A DNA stretch of 64,000 nucleotides from Parasedimentitalea huanghaiensis (GTDB lineage Bacteria; Pseudomonadota; Alphaproteobacteria; Rhodobacterales; Rhodobacteraceae): assembly GCF_009753675.1 (NCBI RefSeq), contig NZ_WQLV01000004.1:186001-250000 (forward strand). The letters are read 5' to 3'. Position 1 is the first letter of the stretch; the number at the start of each line of letters is the position of its first letter. The translations under genes were made by a program, and so were the position numbers. Below the pieces are notes generated by a model. That model was given only the letters and a program-made list of their open reading frames with translations. It was not told the origin of the DNA and did not search any database. Shown piece by piece: positions 10,143 through 21,114 of the stretch.

Positions 10143-10637
10143 ATGACTCAGATCGATTACACCCGCGCTGCCAAATACTTCCTGCTGCAGGATTTCTGGG
10201 TTGGCTTCAAACTGGGGTTCAAATACTTCTTTGCCCCCAAGGCGACATTGAACTACCCGCACGAAAAAGGGCCGCTGAGCCCGCGTTTTCGCGGCGAGCA
10301 CGCGCTGCGTCGTTATCCCAACGGCGAAGAACGCTGCATTGCCTGTAAACTGTGCGAAGCGGTTTGCCCGGCGCAGGCGATCACCATCGATGCGGAACCC
10401 CGCGAAGATGGCAGCCGCCGCACCACACGCTATGACCTCGACATGACCAAGTGCATTTACTGCGGTTTCTGTCAGGAGGCCTGCCCAGTGGATGCCATTG
10501 TCGAAGGTCCAAACTTTGAATTCTCAACCGAAACCCGCGAAGAGCTGTTCTATGACAAGGAAAAGCTGTTGGAAAACGGGGAACGTTGGGAAGCGGAGAT
10601 CGCCCGAAATCTGGAACTGGATGCGCCGTACCGATGA
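10143..10637 (+). CDS. nuoI: NADH-quinone oxidoreductase subunit I
   Basis: Ferredoxin-like 23-kDa subunit with two [4Fe-4S] clusters (N6a/N6b). Both CxxCxxCxxxCP motifs are intact: Cys65, 68, 71, 75 and Cys104, 107, 110, 114. The N-terminal amphipathic segment (about 12-33) anchors it on the membrane arm. It is 164 residues, as in other alphaproteobacteria. Its stop codon overlaps the start of the following gene. Confidence 0.97.
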   Translation: MTQIDYTRAAKYFLLQDFWVGFKLGFKYFFAPKATLNYPHEKGPLSPRFRGEHALRRYPNGEERCIACKLCEAVCPAQAITIDAEPREDGSRRTTRYDLDMTKCIYCGFCQEACPVDAIVEGPNFEFSTETREELFYDKEKLLENGERWEAEIARNLELDAPYR

Positions 10638-11041
10638 GCGATCCCAAAAACCCATTTGAGGCCATGCTGGCCCAGGCCCAAGAGATGGCAAAGGCGCTGA
10701 ACCCAGCGCTTGAAGATGTCTCTGCCAAGGGGTTTGAGGCGCTCTGGCCCACCATGCCCAAAGAGGCGATGGAAATGATGTTCGGCAAATCCGCTAATCC
10801 GGATGGGCTGGACGCCAAGACCCGGCTGTTGCTGACGCTGGCCGGCCTGACATGCCAAGGGGCGCAGGCAGACACTGCTTTGCGCCAAACCGTGCGCCAC
10901 GCCATCGAGGCAGGCGCCAAGAAACAAGAGATCGTGGAAACGATCGGACAGATGTCGGTATTTGCCGGCATTCCGGCCACGACCAAGGCGCTGGAAACCG
11001 CGCAAGAAGTCCTGGACGCACAAGGGGACGATGAGTCATGA
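10634..11041 (+). CDS. Carboxymuconolactone decarboxylase-like protein in the nuo operon
   Basis: From the ATG at 10634, overlapping the nuoI stop, the product is 135 residues and has no signal peptide. The central and C-terminal part (about 58-128, with [14 protein letters not shown] and then [20 protein letters not shown]) has the helical CMD/AhpD-like pattern. Only one cysteine is present, Cys74 in LAGLTCQG, so the redox CxxC of AhpD is missing. Its stop overlaps the nuoJ start. The placement suggests co-translation with complex I, but a substrate or partner cannot be named. Confidence 0.75.
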   Translation: MSDPKNPFEAMLAQAQEMAKALNPALEDVSAKGFEALWPTMPKEAMEMMFGKSANPDGLDAKTRLLLTLAGLTCQGAQADTALRQTVRHAIEAGAKKQEIVETIGQMSVFAGIPATTKALETAQEVLDAQGDDES

Positions 11042-11640
11042 GCGTGTTTGCCTTTTACCTCTTCGCCATAAGCGCCATCACCGGCGGGCTGTTCACAGTG
11101 ATCAGCCGCCAGCCGGTGCATTCGGTGCTGTGGCTGATCCTGGCATTTTTGTCATCGGCAGGGTTGTTTGTTTTGCTTGGGGCGGAATTTGTCGCCATGT
11201 TGCTGGTGATCGTCTATGTGGGCGCAGTCATGGTGCTGTTCCTGTTTGTGGTGATGATGCTGGATGTGGATTTTGCCGAGCTTAAGGCTGAGATGGCCAA
11301 GTTCATGCCGCTGGCACTGCTGATTGGCTTGGTCATTCTAATGCAGCTGGTTATGGCTTACGGTGCCTGGGACAGTGCACATGGCGCATCAGAGCTGCTG
11401 GCCAATCCAATTACAACGGAACACCACAACACCGAGGCCCTGGGCCTTATCCTTTATGATCAATATTTCCTTCTGTTCCAGCTGGCAGGTCTGATCCTGC
11501 TGGTTGCCATGATCGGCGCAATTGTGCTGACCCTGCGCCACCGCAAGGACGTCAAACGCCAGGATATTCTGGGCCAGATGTTCCGCGATCCGGCCGAAGC
11601 TATGGAACTGAAAGATGTGAAACCGGGGCAGGGGCTGTAA
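11038..11640 (+). CDS. nuoJ: NADH-quinone oxidoreductase subunit J
   Basis: Membrane subunit with five predicted helices. The third carries the conserved pattern [21 protein letters not shown], which includes the Glu and Tyr of the central hydrophilic axis and the pi-bulge region. It is 200 residues and of usual length. Its ATG overlaps the stop of the CMD-like gene, and nuoK follows after 4 bases. The identity is certain. Confidence 0.96.
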   Translation: MSVFAFYLFAISAITGGLFTVISRQPVHSVLWLILAFLSSAGLFVLLGAEFVAMLLVIVYVGAVMVLFLFVVMMLDVDFAELKAEMAKFMPLALLIGLVILMQLVMAYGAWDSAHGASELLANPITTEHHNTEALGLILYDQYFLLFQLAGLILLVAMIGAIVLTLRHRKDVKRQDILGQMFRDPAEAMELKDVKPGQGL

Positions 11641-11644
11641 GTCA

Positions 11645-11950
11645 ATGATTGGTATCGAACATTATCTCACCGTCGCGGCGACCCTCTTCGTCATCGGCAT
11701 CTTCGGGCTGTTTTTGAACCGCAAGAACGTGATCATTCTGCTGATGAGCATCGAGTTGATGCTGTTGGCGGTGAACATCAACCTTGTCGCGTTCTCCAGC
11801 TTCCTGGGTGATCTGGTCGGGCAGGTGTTTACCCTGTTCGTGCTGACCGTTGCCGCCGCCGAGGCTGCTATTGGTCTGGCGATCCTGGTCTGCTTCTTCC
11901 GCAACCGTGGAACAATCGATGTCGAAGACATCAGCGTGATGAAGGGCTAA
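11645..11950 (+). CDS. nuoK: NADH-quinone oxidoreductase subunit K
   Basis: Small three-helix antiporter-like subunit of 101 residues. The conserved membrane glutamates are present in [15 protein letters not shown] and [13 protein letters not shown], both needed for the proton path. It sits between nuoJ and nuoL with 4- and 6-base gaps. Confidence 0.97.
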   Translation: MIGIEHYLTVAATLFVIGIFGLFLNRKNVIILLMSIELMLLAVNINLVAFSSFLGDLVGQVFTLFVLTVAAAEAAIGLAILVCFFRNRGTIDVEDISVMKG

Positions 11951-11956
11951 GACATC

Positions 11957-14068
11957 ATGGAAACCATTCTTCTCTTTGCCCCGCTCGTTGGGGCCATCCT
12001 CTGCGGGTTTGGCTACAAATACATCGGCGAGAAGGCCGCGATGTGGACAGCTACCGGTATGCTGTTCCTGTCGGCTTTCCTGTCGTGGATCTCATTCGTG
12101 ACCTTCGACGGTGTCACCCAGCACATCGAAGTGCTGCGCTGGATTGAAAGCGGCTCGCTTTCGACATCCTGGGGCATCCGCCTGGACCGACTGACCACTA
12201 TCATGCTGATCGTGATCACCACGGTGTCCTCGCTGGTTCACCTGTACTCGTTTGGTTACATGGACAAAGACCCGCAGTGGAAAGAAGGCGAAAGCTACAA
12301 GCCGCGCTTCTTTGCTTATCTGTCGTTCTTTACCTTCGCCATGCTGATGCTGGTCACATCCGACAATCTGGTTCAGATGTTCTTTGGCTGGGAAGGCGTA
12401 GGCGTTGCCTCGTACCTGCTGATCGGCTTTTACTACCGCAAGCCAACAGCAAACGCTGCCGCGATCAAAGCGTTTGTCGTCAACCGTGTTGGTGACTTTG
12501 GTTTTGCGCTGGGTATCTTTGGTCTGTTCTTCCTGACCGATAGCATCAACTTCAACGATGTGTTTGCTGCGGCGCCTAAGCTGGCTGAAACGCAGCTCAC
12601 ATTCTTGTGGACCGAGTGGAACGCAGCAAACTTGTTGGCCTTCCTTCTGTTTGTAGGTGCGATGGGCAAATCTGCACAGTTGTTCCTGCACACATGGCTG
12701 CCTGACGCGATGGAAGGTCCGACACCCGTGTCGGCGCTGATCCATGCCGCGACTATGGTTACCGCCGGTGTCTTCCTGGTCTGTCGCATGTCACCGCTGA
12801 TGGAATTCGCTCCGGAAGCTATGGCTTTCGTCACTGTAGTTGGTGCCTCGACAGCCTTCTTTGCTGCGACTGTGGGTCTGGTTCAGACTGACATCAAACG
12901 GGTCATTGCTTACTCAACCTGTTCGCAGCTGGGCTATATGTTCGTTGCTGCCGGCGTTGGCATGTACTCTGCGGCGATGTTCCACTTGTTGACACACGCC
13001 TTCTTTAAGGCCCTGTTGTTCCTTGGCGCTGGCTCTGTCATCAACGCGATGCACCACGAACAGGAAATGACCGAATACGGTGGTCTGCGTAAAAAAATCC
13101 CATTCACCTATTGGTCGATGATGATCGGTACTCTGGCCATCACTGGCGTAGGTATTCCGCTGACACACATCGGTTTCGCCGGCTTTTTGTCTAAGGATGC
13201 AATTATTGAGAGCGCCTATGCGGGTGGTTCCGGTTATGGCTTCTGGCTGCTGGTTGTGGCAGCTGCAATGACCTCGTTCTACTCCTGGCGCCTGATGTTC
13301 CTGACCTTCTTTGGTAAGGCACGCGGCGACAAGCACACCCATGATCACGCTCATGAAAGCCCGATTACAATGCTGATCCCGCTGGGCGTCCTGTCCGTTG
13401 GTGCGGTTCTGGCTGGTATGCTGTGGTACGGGTCTTTCTTTGGCCACGCAGATCAGGTCGGTAAATTCTACGGCATCCCGGTTGCCGAAGCTTCGGCACA
13501 CGGGGAAACCTCGGATCACGGCGAAGACGCTGGTCACGGTGAACCGGCTGCTGATGACGGACACGGCGAAGCCACAGCTGAAGGCGAACACCACTATGTG
13601 TTTGCTGGCAAGCCCGGCGAAGGTGGCCTCTACTTTGGTAAGGACAACACCGTGCTGGATGACGCTCATGCCGCTCCGGTCTGGGTAAAGGTTTCCCCAT
13701 TCATCGCCATGCTGGGTGGTCTGTTGATGGCGATCTGGTTCTACATCATCAACCCGTCGCTGCCGGGTCGTTTGGCCACAGCTCAGAAACCGCTGTATCT
13801 GTTCTTCAAGAACAAGTGGTACTTTGACGAGTTGTACAATGTGATCTTCGTTAAACCTGCTTTGGCAATTGGACGCTTCCTGTGGAAACGTGGTGATGGT
13901 GGTACCATCGACGGCTTCCTGAACGGTGTTGCCATGGGCGTGGTTCCCTTCTTCACCCGTCTGGCCGGACGCGCACAAACGGGTTTCATCTTTACTTATG
14001 CCTTCTGGATGGTGCTGGGCATCGCAGCCCTTGTCACCTGGATGTCGATCGGCGGAGGAGCCCACTGA
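11957..14068 (+). CDS. nuoL: NADH-quinone oxidoreductase subunit L
   Basis: Largest antiporter-like proton-pumping subunit, at the distal end of the membrane arm. At 703 residues it has the conserved [17 protein letters not shown] and [20 protein letters not shown] regions and a long C-terminal part for the lateral helix. Two His-rich hydrophilic stretches are present. One is at about 457-467 (KHTHDHAHE). The other is at about 511-548, with repeated HGE units and many Asp and Glu residues. These insertions look surface-exposed and able to bind metal, but that is inference. Its stop overlaps the nuoM ATG. Confidence 0.97.
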   Translation: METILLFAPLVGAILCGFGYKYIGEKAAMWTATGMLFLSAFLSWISFVTFDGVTQHIEVLRWIESGSLSTSWGIRLDRLTTIMLIVITTVSSLVHLYSFGYMDKDPQWKEGESYKPRFFAYLSFFTFAMLMLVTSDNLVQMFFGWEGVGVASYLLIGFYYRKPTANAAAIKAFVVNRVGDFGFALGIFGLFFLTDSINFNDVFAAAPKLAETQLTFLWTEWNAANLLAFLLFVGAMGKSAQLFLHTWLPDAMEGPTPVSALIHAATMVTAGVFLVCRMSPLMEFAPEAMAFVTVVGASTAFFAATVGLVQTDIKRVIAYSTCSQLGYMFVAAGVGMYSAAMFHLLTHAFFKALLFLGAGSVINAMHHEQEMTEYGGLRKKIPFTYWSMMIGTLAITGVGIPLTHIGFAGFLSKDAIIESAYAGGSGYGFWLLVVAAAMTSFYSWRLMFLTFFGKARGDKHTHDHAHESPITMLIPLGVLSVGAVLAGMLWYGSFFGHADQVGKFYGIPVAEASAHGETSDHGEDAGHGEPAADDGHGEATAEGEHHYVFAGKPGEGGLYFGKDNTVLDDAHAAPVWVKVSPFIAMLGGLLMAIWFYIINPSLPGRLATAQKPLYLFFKNKWYFDELYNVIFVKPALAIGRFLWKRGDGGTIDGFLNGVAMGVVPFFTRLAGRAQTGFIFTYAFWMVLGIAALVTWMSIGGGAH

Positions 14069-15615
14069 TGGACAACATACTGTCTATTGTCACCTTTATC
14101 CCTGCAGTGGCGGCGGCCATTCTGGCTCTGTTCCTGCGGGGCGAGGATGAGGCAGCACAGCGTAACGCCAAATATGTGGCGCTGTTTGCAACTTCGATCA
14201 CCTTCCTGGTGAGCCTGGGGATCTATTTCGAATTTGATCCGGCCAACACCGGCTTTCAGTTTGTCGAAGAAGCCGAATGGCTGATCGGCCTGAAATACAA
14301 AATGGGCGTAGACGGAATTTCGGTTCTGTTTGTGATGCTGACCACCTTTGTGATGCCGCTGACCATTCTGGCCAGTTGGAATGTTAGATCGCGCGTCAAG
14401 GAATACATGATTGCATTCCTGCTGCTGGAAACCCTGATGCTGGGCGTCTTTATGGCGCTGGACCTTGTCCTGTTCTACCTGTTCTTCGAAGCTGGCCTGA
14501 TCCCGATGTTCCTGATCATTGGTATCTGGGGTGGGGCGAACCGGATCTACGCATCTTTCAAGTTCTTCCTCTATACTTTCCTCGGCTCGGTTCTGATGCT
14601 GGTGGCGATGGTTGCAATGTTTGCCGATGCAGGCACCACGGACATCGAAACCCTGATGACCCATACCTTTGCGTCTAACAGCTTTGATGTTCTGGGCATC
14701 CACGTTGTCGGCGGAATGCAGACCCTCATGTTCCTGGCTTTCTTTGCCTCATTCGCGGTGAAGATGCCTATGTGGCCAGTTCACACCTGGTTGCCTGACG
14801 CCCACGTTCAGGCGCCAACTGCTGGTTCGGTTGTTCTGGCGGCAATTTTGCTGAAAATGGGCGGCTACGGCTTCCTGCGCTTCAGCCTGCCAATGTTCCC
14901 GGTGGGCTCCGAAGTGATGACTGATCTGGTGTTGTGGATGTCCGCAATCGCTATCGTTTACACCTCACTGGTGGCGCTGGTTCAGGACGACATGAAGAAG
15001 CTGATTGCTTACTCATCCGTTGCACACATGGGCTTTGTCACTATGGGCATTTTCTCTGCCAACCAACAGGGTATCGACGGCGCAATTTTTCAGATGCTGA
15101 GCCACGGATTCATCTCTGCAGCCTTGTTCCTGATCGTAGGCGTGATCTACGACCGGATGCACACCCGCGACATCAGCGCCTATGGTGGTCTGGTTATCCG
15201 AATGCCTGCCTATGCACTGGTGTTCATGTTCTTCACCATGGGCAACGTTGGCCTGCCGGGGACGTCCGGTTTTGTTGGCGAATTCCTGACCCTGATGGGG
15301 GCGTTTCAGAAGAACACTTGGGTTGCTGCCATTGCGACGACTGGTGTGATCTTCTCGGCTTGTTACGCTTTGTGGCTGTATCGCCGCGTGGTGTTTGGAG
15401 ATATGATCAAGGCTGGTCTGAAAACCATTACTGACATGTCGATGCGCGAGCGGGTTATCTTTGCACCGCTGGTGGTGATGACCATTCTGCTTGGAGTCTA
15501 TCCTGCCGTTGTCACCGACATTATCGGTCCATCAACCGAGGCGCTGGTCGCCAATTTCAATCAATCACTGGCCGCTGCGGATCTGACCCCAGCGACCCAG
15601 ACTGTGTCGCACTAA
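14068..15615 (+). CDS. nuoM: NADH-quinone oxidoreductase subunit M
   Basis: Antiporter-like proton-pumping subunit of 515 residues with about fourteen helices. Recognisable blocks are the [18 protein letters not shown] segment (with the key Glu), [20 protein letters not shown], and [12 protein letters not shown]. It starts on the last base of the nuoL stop and is followed after 14 bases by nuoN. Confidence 0.97.
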   Translation: MDNILSIVTFIPAVAAAILALFLRGEDEAAQRNAKYVALFATSITFLVSLGIYFEFDPANTGFQFVEEAEWLIGLKYKMGVDGISVLFVMLTTFVMPLTILASWNVRSRVKEYMIAFLLLETLMLGVFMALDLVLFYLFFEAGLIPMFLIIGIWGGANRIYASFKFFLYTFLGSVLMLVAMVAMFADAGTTDIETLMTHTFASNSFDVLGIHVVGGMQTLMFLAFFASFAVKMPMWPVHTWLPDAHVQAPTAGSVVLAAILLKMGGYGFLRFSLPMFPVGSEVMTDLVLWMSAIAIVYTSLVALVQDDMKKLIAYSSVAHMGFVTMGIFSANQQGIDGAIFQMLSHGFISAALFLIVGVIYDRMHTRDISAYGGLVIRMPAYALVFMFFTMGNVGLPGTSGFVGEFLTLMGAFQKNTWVAAIATTGVIFSACYALWLYRRVVFGDMIKAGLKTITDMSMRERVIFAPLVVMTILLGVYPAVVTDIIGPSTEALVANFNQSLAAADLTPATQTVSH

Positions 15616-15629
15616 GGGGGCCCGGGCAG

Positions 15630-17069
15630 ATGATCCAAGCTGATCTCAACGTAATCTTGCCAGAACTGATCCTGGCCGTTTACGCCATGATAGCGCTGCT
15701 GCTTGCTGTCTATTCCACCAAGGATAAGATGGGGCCATTGCTGGTCTGGTCCACCGCCGGTCTGATGGCGCTGTTGGCGCTGTGGATTGCGGGCAGTGGT
15801 AGTGGCAACAACGTTGCCTTTGGCGGTATGTTTGTCGATGATGGGTTTTCCCGTTTCGCCAAAGTCACCATCTTGCTGTCCGCAGCGGCTGTGCTGGTGA
15901 TGGGGCAGGACTATATGGCGCGCCGTGGCATGCTGCAGTTTGAGTACCCGCTGCTGGTGTCGCTGAGTGTTGTTGGCATGATGATGATGGTTTCGGCCGG
16001 TGATCTGATGTCGCTGTATATGGGGCTGGAGCTACAGTCTCTTGCTCTCTACGTGGTTGCTTCGATGCGTCGTGACAGCGTTAAGTCGACTGAGGCCGGC
16101 CTGAAGTATTTTGTACTGGGGGCCTTGTCTTCAGGTCTGCTGCTGTACGGTGCATCTCTGGTTTACGGCTTTGCAGGCACAACCAAGTTCGAGGGCATCA
16201 TTCAGGTGGCACAACACGGCGAAGTATCGGTTGGTCTGCTGTTTGGTATTGTGTTCCTGATCTCTGGTATGGCGTTCAAGGTTTCGGCTGTTCCCTTCCA
16301 TATGTGGACACCTGATGTTTATGAGGGCGCTCCAACACCAGTGACCGCCTTCTTTGCTACTGCGCCTAAGATGGCTGCGATGGGTCTGTTTGCCCGTGTG
16401 ATGCATGATGCCTTTGGCAATGCTGTCAGTGACTGGAGCCAGATTATCGCCTTGCTGTCTGTTGCATCTATGTTCCTTGGTGCTGTCGCGGCGATTGGTC
16501 AAACCAATATCAAACGCCTGATGGCCTATTCCTCGATTGCCCATATGGGGTTTGCGCTGATGGGGCTGGCTGCAGGTACGGTGTTCGGCGTACAGGCAAT
16601 GCTGATCTACATGGCGATCTATGTCACCATGAATGTCGGTACCTTTGCCTTTATCCTAATGATGGAAAAGGACGGCAAGCCGGTCACAGATATTGCCTCT
16701 TTGAACCTGTATTCGCGTCGGGAGCCTGGTAAGGCACTAGCGATGCTGGTGCTACTGTTTTCGCTGTCGGGCGTACCTCCGATGCTTGGCTTCTTTGGCA
16801 AGTTCTACGTTCTGCGCGCAGCCTATGATGCTGGGTTGGCCTGGTTGGCGATTGCCGGGGTTGTCGCTTCAGTGATTGGGGCATTCTACTATCTTCGCAT
16901 CGTTTACTATATGTACTTTGGTGAAGAGGGCGATGAGTTGGATCGCAATTCGTCTCCCGTTCTCTGGGGCTTTCTGATGGCCTCTGCGGCTGTCATGGTG
17001 CTTGGTATCATCAACATGTTCGGTGTCGAAGGTGCAGCGGCTGCAGCTGCGGCGACTCTGGTCAACTAG
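15630..17069 (+). CDS. nuoN: NADH-quinone oxidoreductase subunit N
   Basis: Third antiporter-like subunit, 479 residues, and the last nuo gene. Conserved blocks are [49 protein letters not shown] and [11 protein letters not shown]. The C-terminus ends in an alanine run. GGGGGCCCGGGC lies just before the ATG; the ribosome site is weak. A strong terminator follows 26 bases after the stop, closing the operon. Confidence 0.97.
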   Translation: MIQADLNVILPELILAVYAMIALLLAVYSTKDKMGPLLVWSTAGLMALLALWIAGSGSGNNVAFGGMFVDDGFSRFAKVTILLSAAAVLVMGQDYMARRGMLQFEYPLLVSLSVVGMMMMVSAGDLMSLYMGLELQSLALYVVASMRRDSVKSTEAGLKYFVLGALSSGLLLYGASLVYGFAGTTKFEGIIQVAQHGEVSVGLLFGIVFLISGMAFKVSAVPFHMWTPDVYEGAPTPVTAFFATAPKMAAMGLFARVMHDAFGNAVSDWSQIIALLSVASMFLGAVAAIGQTNIKRLMAYSSIAHMGFALMGLAAGTVFGVQAMLIYMAIYVTMNVGTFAFILMMEKDGKPVTDIASLNLYSRREPGKALAMLVLLFSLSGVPPMLGFFGKFYVLRAAYDAGLAWLAIAGVVASVIGAFYYLRIVYYMYFGEEGDELDRNSSPVLWGFLMASAAVMVLGIINMFGVEGAAAAAAATLVN

Positions 17070-17095
17070 GTGTTCCCAAAGATCGACCGTTGATT

Positions 17096-17129
17096 GTGAC
17101 GCGCCCCTCGGGGCGCGTCACTTTGTTTT
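17096..17129 (+). terminator. Rho-independent terminator of the nuo operon
   Basis: A perfect GC-rich stem of 11-12 bp (GTGACGCGCCC against GGGCGCGTCAC, with a CTCG loop) spans 17096-17121. It is followed by TTTGTTTT. It lies directly after nuoN and before birA. Confidence 0.9.
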
Positions 17130-17180
17130 AAATCCCGATCTTTGTCTGAAGCTGGATTTTGGGGTGAGAGTGAGGGTGCT

Positions 17181-17930
17181 ATGAGGCAATGGCCTGACGG
17201 ATATGGGCGGCGGATCTTGGACGAAGTCGACAGCACTCTCAATGAGGCGGCACGGATCGCACCGACTCTTGCAGGACCAGAGTGGATCCTGGCAAAGCAT
17301 CAAACTGCCGCACGCGGTCGTCGTGGGCGGGCTTGGGTCAACCCGAAGGGAAACCTGTCCTGCACATTGGTCCTGCGTCCAAATGGATCGCCTGCACAGG
17401 CGGCACTGCGGAGCTTCGTAGCTTCGCTTGCGCTACTGGATGCTTGTGTTGCAGTGACGGGCCGGAGTGCCGGGTTTTCTTTGAAGTGGCCAAATGATGT
17501 CCTGCTCAATGGCGGCAAACTTGCCGGGATTTTGTTGGAAAGCGCTGGCGTAGGAGCGAACCTCAACAACCTATTTGTCGGAATTGGGGCGAACCTGTGC
17601 GAAGTTCCGCCTGTTGAACAACTAGAAGACGGTGCGCTGCGCCCTGTGTCATTGTTGTCCGAAACCGGAGCAGCAGTCACACCCGAAGAGTTTCTGGGCG
17701 AATTGGCTGCGGCTTATGCCCAATATGAACAACAGTTTGTGACCTATGGGTTTGAGCCAATTCGCAACGCCTGGCTTGGCTCCGCCGCTAAACTGGGTGA
17801 GGTGATTACCGCCAGGACTGGAAATTCGCAGACCACTGGCACATATGAGACGGTGGACGGCGAGGGTAACCTTGTCTTAAACACCGCCAAGGGTCGTGTG
17901 AGTATTCCTGCGGCAGACATCTATTTCTAG
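17181..17930 (+). CDS. birA: Biotin-[acetyl-CoA-carboxylase] ligase
   Basis: Biotin protein ligase that activates biotin with ATP and attaches it to carboxylase carrier domains. With the ATG at 17181 the protein is 249 residues. The biotin-binding loop is ARGRRGRAW (44-52), the catalytic KWPNDV lies at 102-107, and GGKLAGIL follows at 111-118. There is no N-terminal winged-helix domain, so this is a ligase only, not a repressor like the E. coli protein. It opens a birA-coaX-rnj run downstream of nuo. Confidence 0.93.
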   Translation: MRQWPDGYGRRILDEVDSTLNEAARIAPTLAGPEWILAKHQTAARGRRGRAWVNPKGNLSCTLVLRPNGSPAQAALRSFVASLALLDACVAVTGRSAGFSLKWPNDVLLNGGKLAGILLESAGVGANLNNLFVGIGANLCEVPPVEQLEDGALRPVSLLSETGAAVTPEEFLGELAAAYAQYEQQFVTYGFEPIRNAWLGSAAKLGEVITARTGNSQTTGTYETVDGEGNLVLNTAKGRVSIPAADIYF

Positions 17931-17945
17931 GTAAGGGTCAGCGCG

Positions 17946-18734
17946 ATGCTTTTGGCAGTCGACTGCGGCAATACAAACACGGTTTTCTCTATTTGGGATG
18001 GAGAACAGTTCATCGGAACCTGGCGGACTGCAACTGATTGGCGCCGGACGGCGGATCAGTATTTTGTATGGCTGAACACCCTGATGCGGCTTCAGGGAAT
18101 CGAGGCGGATATCACTGATATGATCATCTCGTCTACAGTGCCCCGCGTGGTGTTTAATCTACGGGTTCTGAGTGATCGCTACTATAACACCCGACCAATT
18201 GTGGTAGGAAAATCCGATTGTCTGCTGCCGGTCGAAGTCCGTGTGGATGAAGGCACGGCCGTTGGCCCCGACCGCTTAGTCAATACCGTAGCTGGCTTCG
18301 ACCACTACGGTGGCAACCTGATCATGGTGGATTTTGGCACCGCGACCACGTTTGATGTGGTGGCCGAAGATGGCGCCTATATCGGCGGTGTGATTGCACC
18401 GGGTGTAAATCTTAGCCTTGAGGCCCTGCATCAGGCGGCCGCGGCACTGCCCCATGTTGACATTTCGAAGCCGCAGTCGGTAATAGGCACCAACACAGTG
18501 GCCTGCATGCAATCCGGCGTGTTCTGGGGCTACGTTGGTCTGGTACGCGAAATCTGTTCCCGCATCAAAGCCGAGCACGGCGCACCAATGAAAATCATAT
18601 CTACAGGCGGGCTGGCGCCTTTGTTCCAGCAAACAGCACAACTATTTGACGCTTTTGAGGACGATCTGACCATGCATGGTTTGCAGATCATCCACAAATA
18701 CAACAAGGAAAACGGTCTCCAAGATGAGCACTGA
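17946..18734 (+). CDS. coaX: Type III pantothenate kinase
   Basis: First enzyme of coenzyme A synthesis: ATP-dependent phosphorylation of pantothenate, of the CoaX type that is insensitive to CoA feedback. It is 262 residues with the N-terminal phosphate-binding motif VDCGNTNTVF (5-14), the GPDRLVN pantothenate motif and the VDFGTATTFDVV motif. It starts 15 bases after birA, and its last 11 bases overlap the preferred RNase J start. Confidence 0.94.
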   Translation: MLLAVDCGNTNTVFSIWDGEQFIGTWRTATDWRRTADQYFVWLNTLMRLQGIEADITDMIISSTVPRVVFNLRVLSDRYYNTRPIVVGKSDCLLPVEVRVDEGTAVGPDRLVNTVAGFDHYGGNLIMVDFGTATTFDVVAEDGAYIGGVIAPGVNLSLEALHQAAAALPHVDISKPQSVIGTNTVACMQSGVFWGYVGLVREICSRIKAEHGAPMKIISTGGLAPLFQQTAQLFDAFEDDLTMHGLQIIHKYNKENGLQDEH

Positions 18735-20391
18735 ACGATTGATCTATCTGCCCCTGGGTGGGGCAGGCGAAATTGGCATGAATGCCTATGTCTACGGTTA
18801 TGGTAAGCCCGGAAAAGAACGTCTGATCCTGGTGGATCTGGGGGTCGCCTTCCCGGACATGGACAGCACTCCGGGTGTTGATCTGATCATGCCTGACATG
18901 ACCTGGCTGCAGGAACGAGCTGACCAGCTCGAAGGTATATTTATCACCCACGCGCACGAAGACCACATCGGCGGCGTGGCGCATATGTACAGCAAGCTGA
19001 ACGCGCCGATCTTTGCGCGGGCGTTTACCGCCAATATTGCAAGGCGCAAGATGAAAGAGCACGGTCATCCCGAAGACGCCGTGCAAATTGTTTCTGCATG
19101 GCCTGAAGTGATCAAACTGGGTCCCTTCACCGTCGGCGTTGTCCCGATCTCTCACTCGGTTCCAGAAAGCGGAGGCATGGTGATTGATACACCTGCTGGC
19201 CGTGTTCTCCATTCGGGCGATTTCAAAACCGACCCAACCCCGATCGTTGGCGAACCGTTTGATCCCGCCGTGTGGAGTGAACTGAGCAAAGATGGCGTTC
19301 AGGCGTTGTTGTGTGACAGCACCAATGTGTTCTCGCCCAATCCCGGTCGATCGGAACTGGAACTGGGTCCTGAGATCACCAAGTTAGTCGAAGATGCCAA
19401 AGGCATGGTTGTTGCGACCACCTTTGCCTCCAACGTAGCCCGAGTAAAAACGCTGGCTGAAGCAGGTGAACGGGCAGGGCGCTCAGTTGTGCTGCTGGGA
19501 CGTGCAATGCAGCGGATGGTCGAGGCTTCTATAGAAACCGGGGTTCTGACCCAGTTTCCAAAAGTGGTCAGCCCGGAAGAAGCCACCCAGATGCCACGAG
19601 AGAACCTGATGTTGCTGGTTACTGGCAGCCAAGGCGAACGCCGGGCTGCCTCGGCGCAGTTGGCACGCGGCAAGTACCGCGGTCTTCAATTGAAAGAGGG
19701 CGATCTGTTCTTGTTCTCTTCGAAGACCATTCCGGGGAACGAAAAAGGTGTGATCGGCATCATAAACCAGCTCTCGGAAAAGGGCGTGGACGTGGTTGAT
19801 GACAGCTCGGGCGTGTATCACGTATCGGGTCACGCCAACCGGCCTGATCTAGAGACACTGCACGATCTGGTGAAGCCCAAGATGCTGATCCCGATGCACG
19901 GTGAACACCGTCACCTGCGTGAACACTCGCGTCTGGGTCTTAGCAAGGGCATGGCCAGTGCTGTTGTGGTCAATGGTATGTTGATGGATCTGACTGGGGA
20001 CACCCCTGTTGTGGCAGAATACATCGATACCGGCCGCACCTATTTGGATGGTTCGGTGAAAATCGGCGCTATGGACGGCGTTGTTCGTGATCGGATCCGT
20101 ATGGCTCTGAATGGCCATGTTGTTGTGACTGTCATTCTAGACGAAGAGGATGAACCACTGGGTGAACCTTGGTGTGACGTCAAAGGTCTGGCAGAAACCG
20201 GACGTTCCAAGGAAGGGCTGGTTGAAGTTCTGGAAAAGGATCTGAACCAATTTCTAAAACGGGCAGGCAAAAAGACCCTGCGTGATGACGATAAGCTGGA
20301 AGAGGGGCTGCGGCGTCTAACCCGGCAAAGTGCTCAGAACGAAATCGGCAAAAAGCCGGAGGTCACTGTGGTGGTCAGCCGGATGCGCTAA
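18724..20391 (+). CDS. rnj: Ribonuclease J
   Basis: Metallo-beta-lactamase/beta-CASP ribonuclease that acts in mRNA turnover and rRNA maturation. In alphaproteobacteria it supplies 5'-to-3' exonuclease activity. With the ATG at 18724 it is 555 residues. The zinc motif HAHEDH is at 76-81 and the beta-CASP segment follows. The C-terminal domain has the HGEHRHLREH region with conserved histidines. An earlier in-frame start at 18676 would lie deep in coaX and is rejected. It overlaps coaX by 11 bases, so translation is probably coupled. Confidence 0.93.
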   Translation: MSTERLIYLPLGGAGEIGMNAYVYGYGKPGKERLILVDLGVAFPDMDSTPGVDLIMPDMTWLQERADQLEGIFITHAHEDHIGGVAHMYSKLNAPIFARAFTANIARRKMKEHGHPEDAVQIVSAWPEVIKLGPFTVGVVPISHSVPESGGMVIDTPAGRVLHSGDFKTDPTPIVGEPFDPAVWSELSKDGVQALLCDSTNVFSPNPGRSELELGPEITKLVEDAKGMVVATTFASNVARVKTLAEAGERAGRSVVLLGRAMQRMVEASIETGVLTQFPKVVSPEEATQMPRENLMLLVTGSQGERRAASAQLARGKYRGLQLKEGDLFLFSSKTIPGNEKGVIGIINQLSEKGVDVVDDSSGVYHVSGHANRPDLETLHDLVKPKMLIPMHGEHRHLREHSRLGLSKGMASAVVVNGMLMDLTGDTPVVAEYIDTGRTYLDGSVKIGAMDGVVRDRIRMALNGHVVVTVILDEEDEPLGEPWCDVKGLAETGRSKEGLVEVLEKDLNQFLKRAGKKTLRDDDKLEEGLRRLTRQSAQNEIGKKPEVTVVVSRMR

Positions 20392-20420
20392 GCGCACGAC
20401 ACTCTCTTTGGTACAAAAAA

Positions 20421-20451
20421 AACGCCCCGGTTGTTCCGACCGGGGCGTTTT
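20421..20451. terminator. Bidirectional terminator after rnj
   Basis: The stem AACGCCCCGGT / ACCGGGGCGTT with a 7-base loop spans 20421-20449. It is preceded by an A-run and followed by T residues, so it can serve both strands. It separates the convergent rnj and the small gene at 20484-20657. Confidence 0.88.
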
Positions 20452-20483
20452 CTATTCGAAGTGAGCTGTGGTTGTGTGTTTGG

Positions 20484-20657
20484 TCACGCGTGGTGTGGGC
20501 GGTGAAACAGCCCGGAAACTTTCCGCGGCAGTGCAGCAATTGCGCGCCCAAGCGCACGGAACAAATCGCGCATTGCCTCAGCGCGAAGCTGGTGTGCGCG
20601 GGCCTCGATGTTGCGGATATCGGCGGCGGAGATTTGAGGATATTCAATTTTGTTCAT
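20484..20657 (-). CDS. Small helical protein (RSP_7527 family-like)
   Basis: A 57-residue protein from the ATG at 20657. It opens MNKIEYPQISAADIRNIE, then has a basic amphipathic helix with ARAHQLRAEAMRDLFRALGRAI, and ends in a His/Pro tail. This matches a family of tiny proteins I recall from Rhodobacteraceae as RSP_7527, which resemble DUF1127/YjiS proteins. The frame is open to 20768, but the longer N-terminus does not fit the family. No function is known. It shares the terminator at 20421-20451 with rnj. Confidence 0.55.
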   Translation of the reverse strand: MNKIEYPQISAADIRNIEARAHQLRAEAMRDLFRALGRAIAALPRKVSGLFHRPHHA

Positions 20658-21114
20658 GGTATCAACTCGCTGGGTCATCAGTCGTTTGGTTGTCTTACAC
20701 ATCAGATAGGCTGATTTGGCTTCAAGAACATCGGCCAATACGACATTGCCGCCATGCTGCAGGTGCAAACGTAAGTTAACACTCTAGTAGGGGACGACGG
20801 TAAGGTGGCCACTTCGAGAGAAAACCTGCTGTCGGATTGGGCATGGCTTCCACCGGACAGCTTTTGCTCATGTACCTCTGTGTATGTGTTCCAAGGGAAT
20901 ATCTAGGCTGCTCTAGTCCCAACAAAGTAGTTGATCATGTGCGATTCAATTGAAAGTAGGAGAGCCCAAAAGTGTTTCTAAACCGCTGGCTTTAAGGCTG
21001 TTTTCACTTGGCTGCCAGAAACAATTTGTGCCTTTAGTCTCAACTGGCGGTGCCGTTTGGGTCTCCGCAAGGTCTGCGCATTAGATCAACACAGCATCGG
21101 GACATCACAAAAAA
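20658..21114. other. Gene-free stretch
   Basis: About 460 bases between the small helical gene and the helicase terminator. I see no reading frame with a ribosome site, no RNA-gene fold and no repeat here. It should hold the promoter of the 57-residue gene. Confidence 0.45.

Noticed and set aside
12914-14065. 383-residue open frame antisense to nuoL
   Set aside because: It is a shadow of nuoL codon use, with no ribosome site or recognisable domain.
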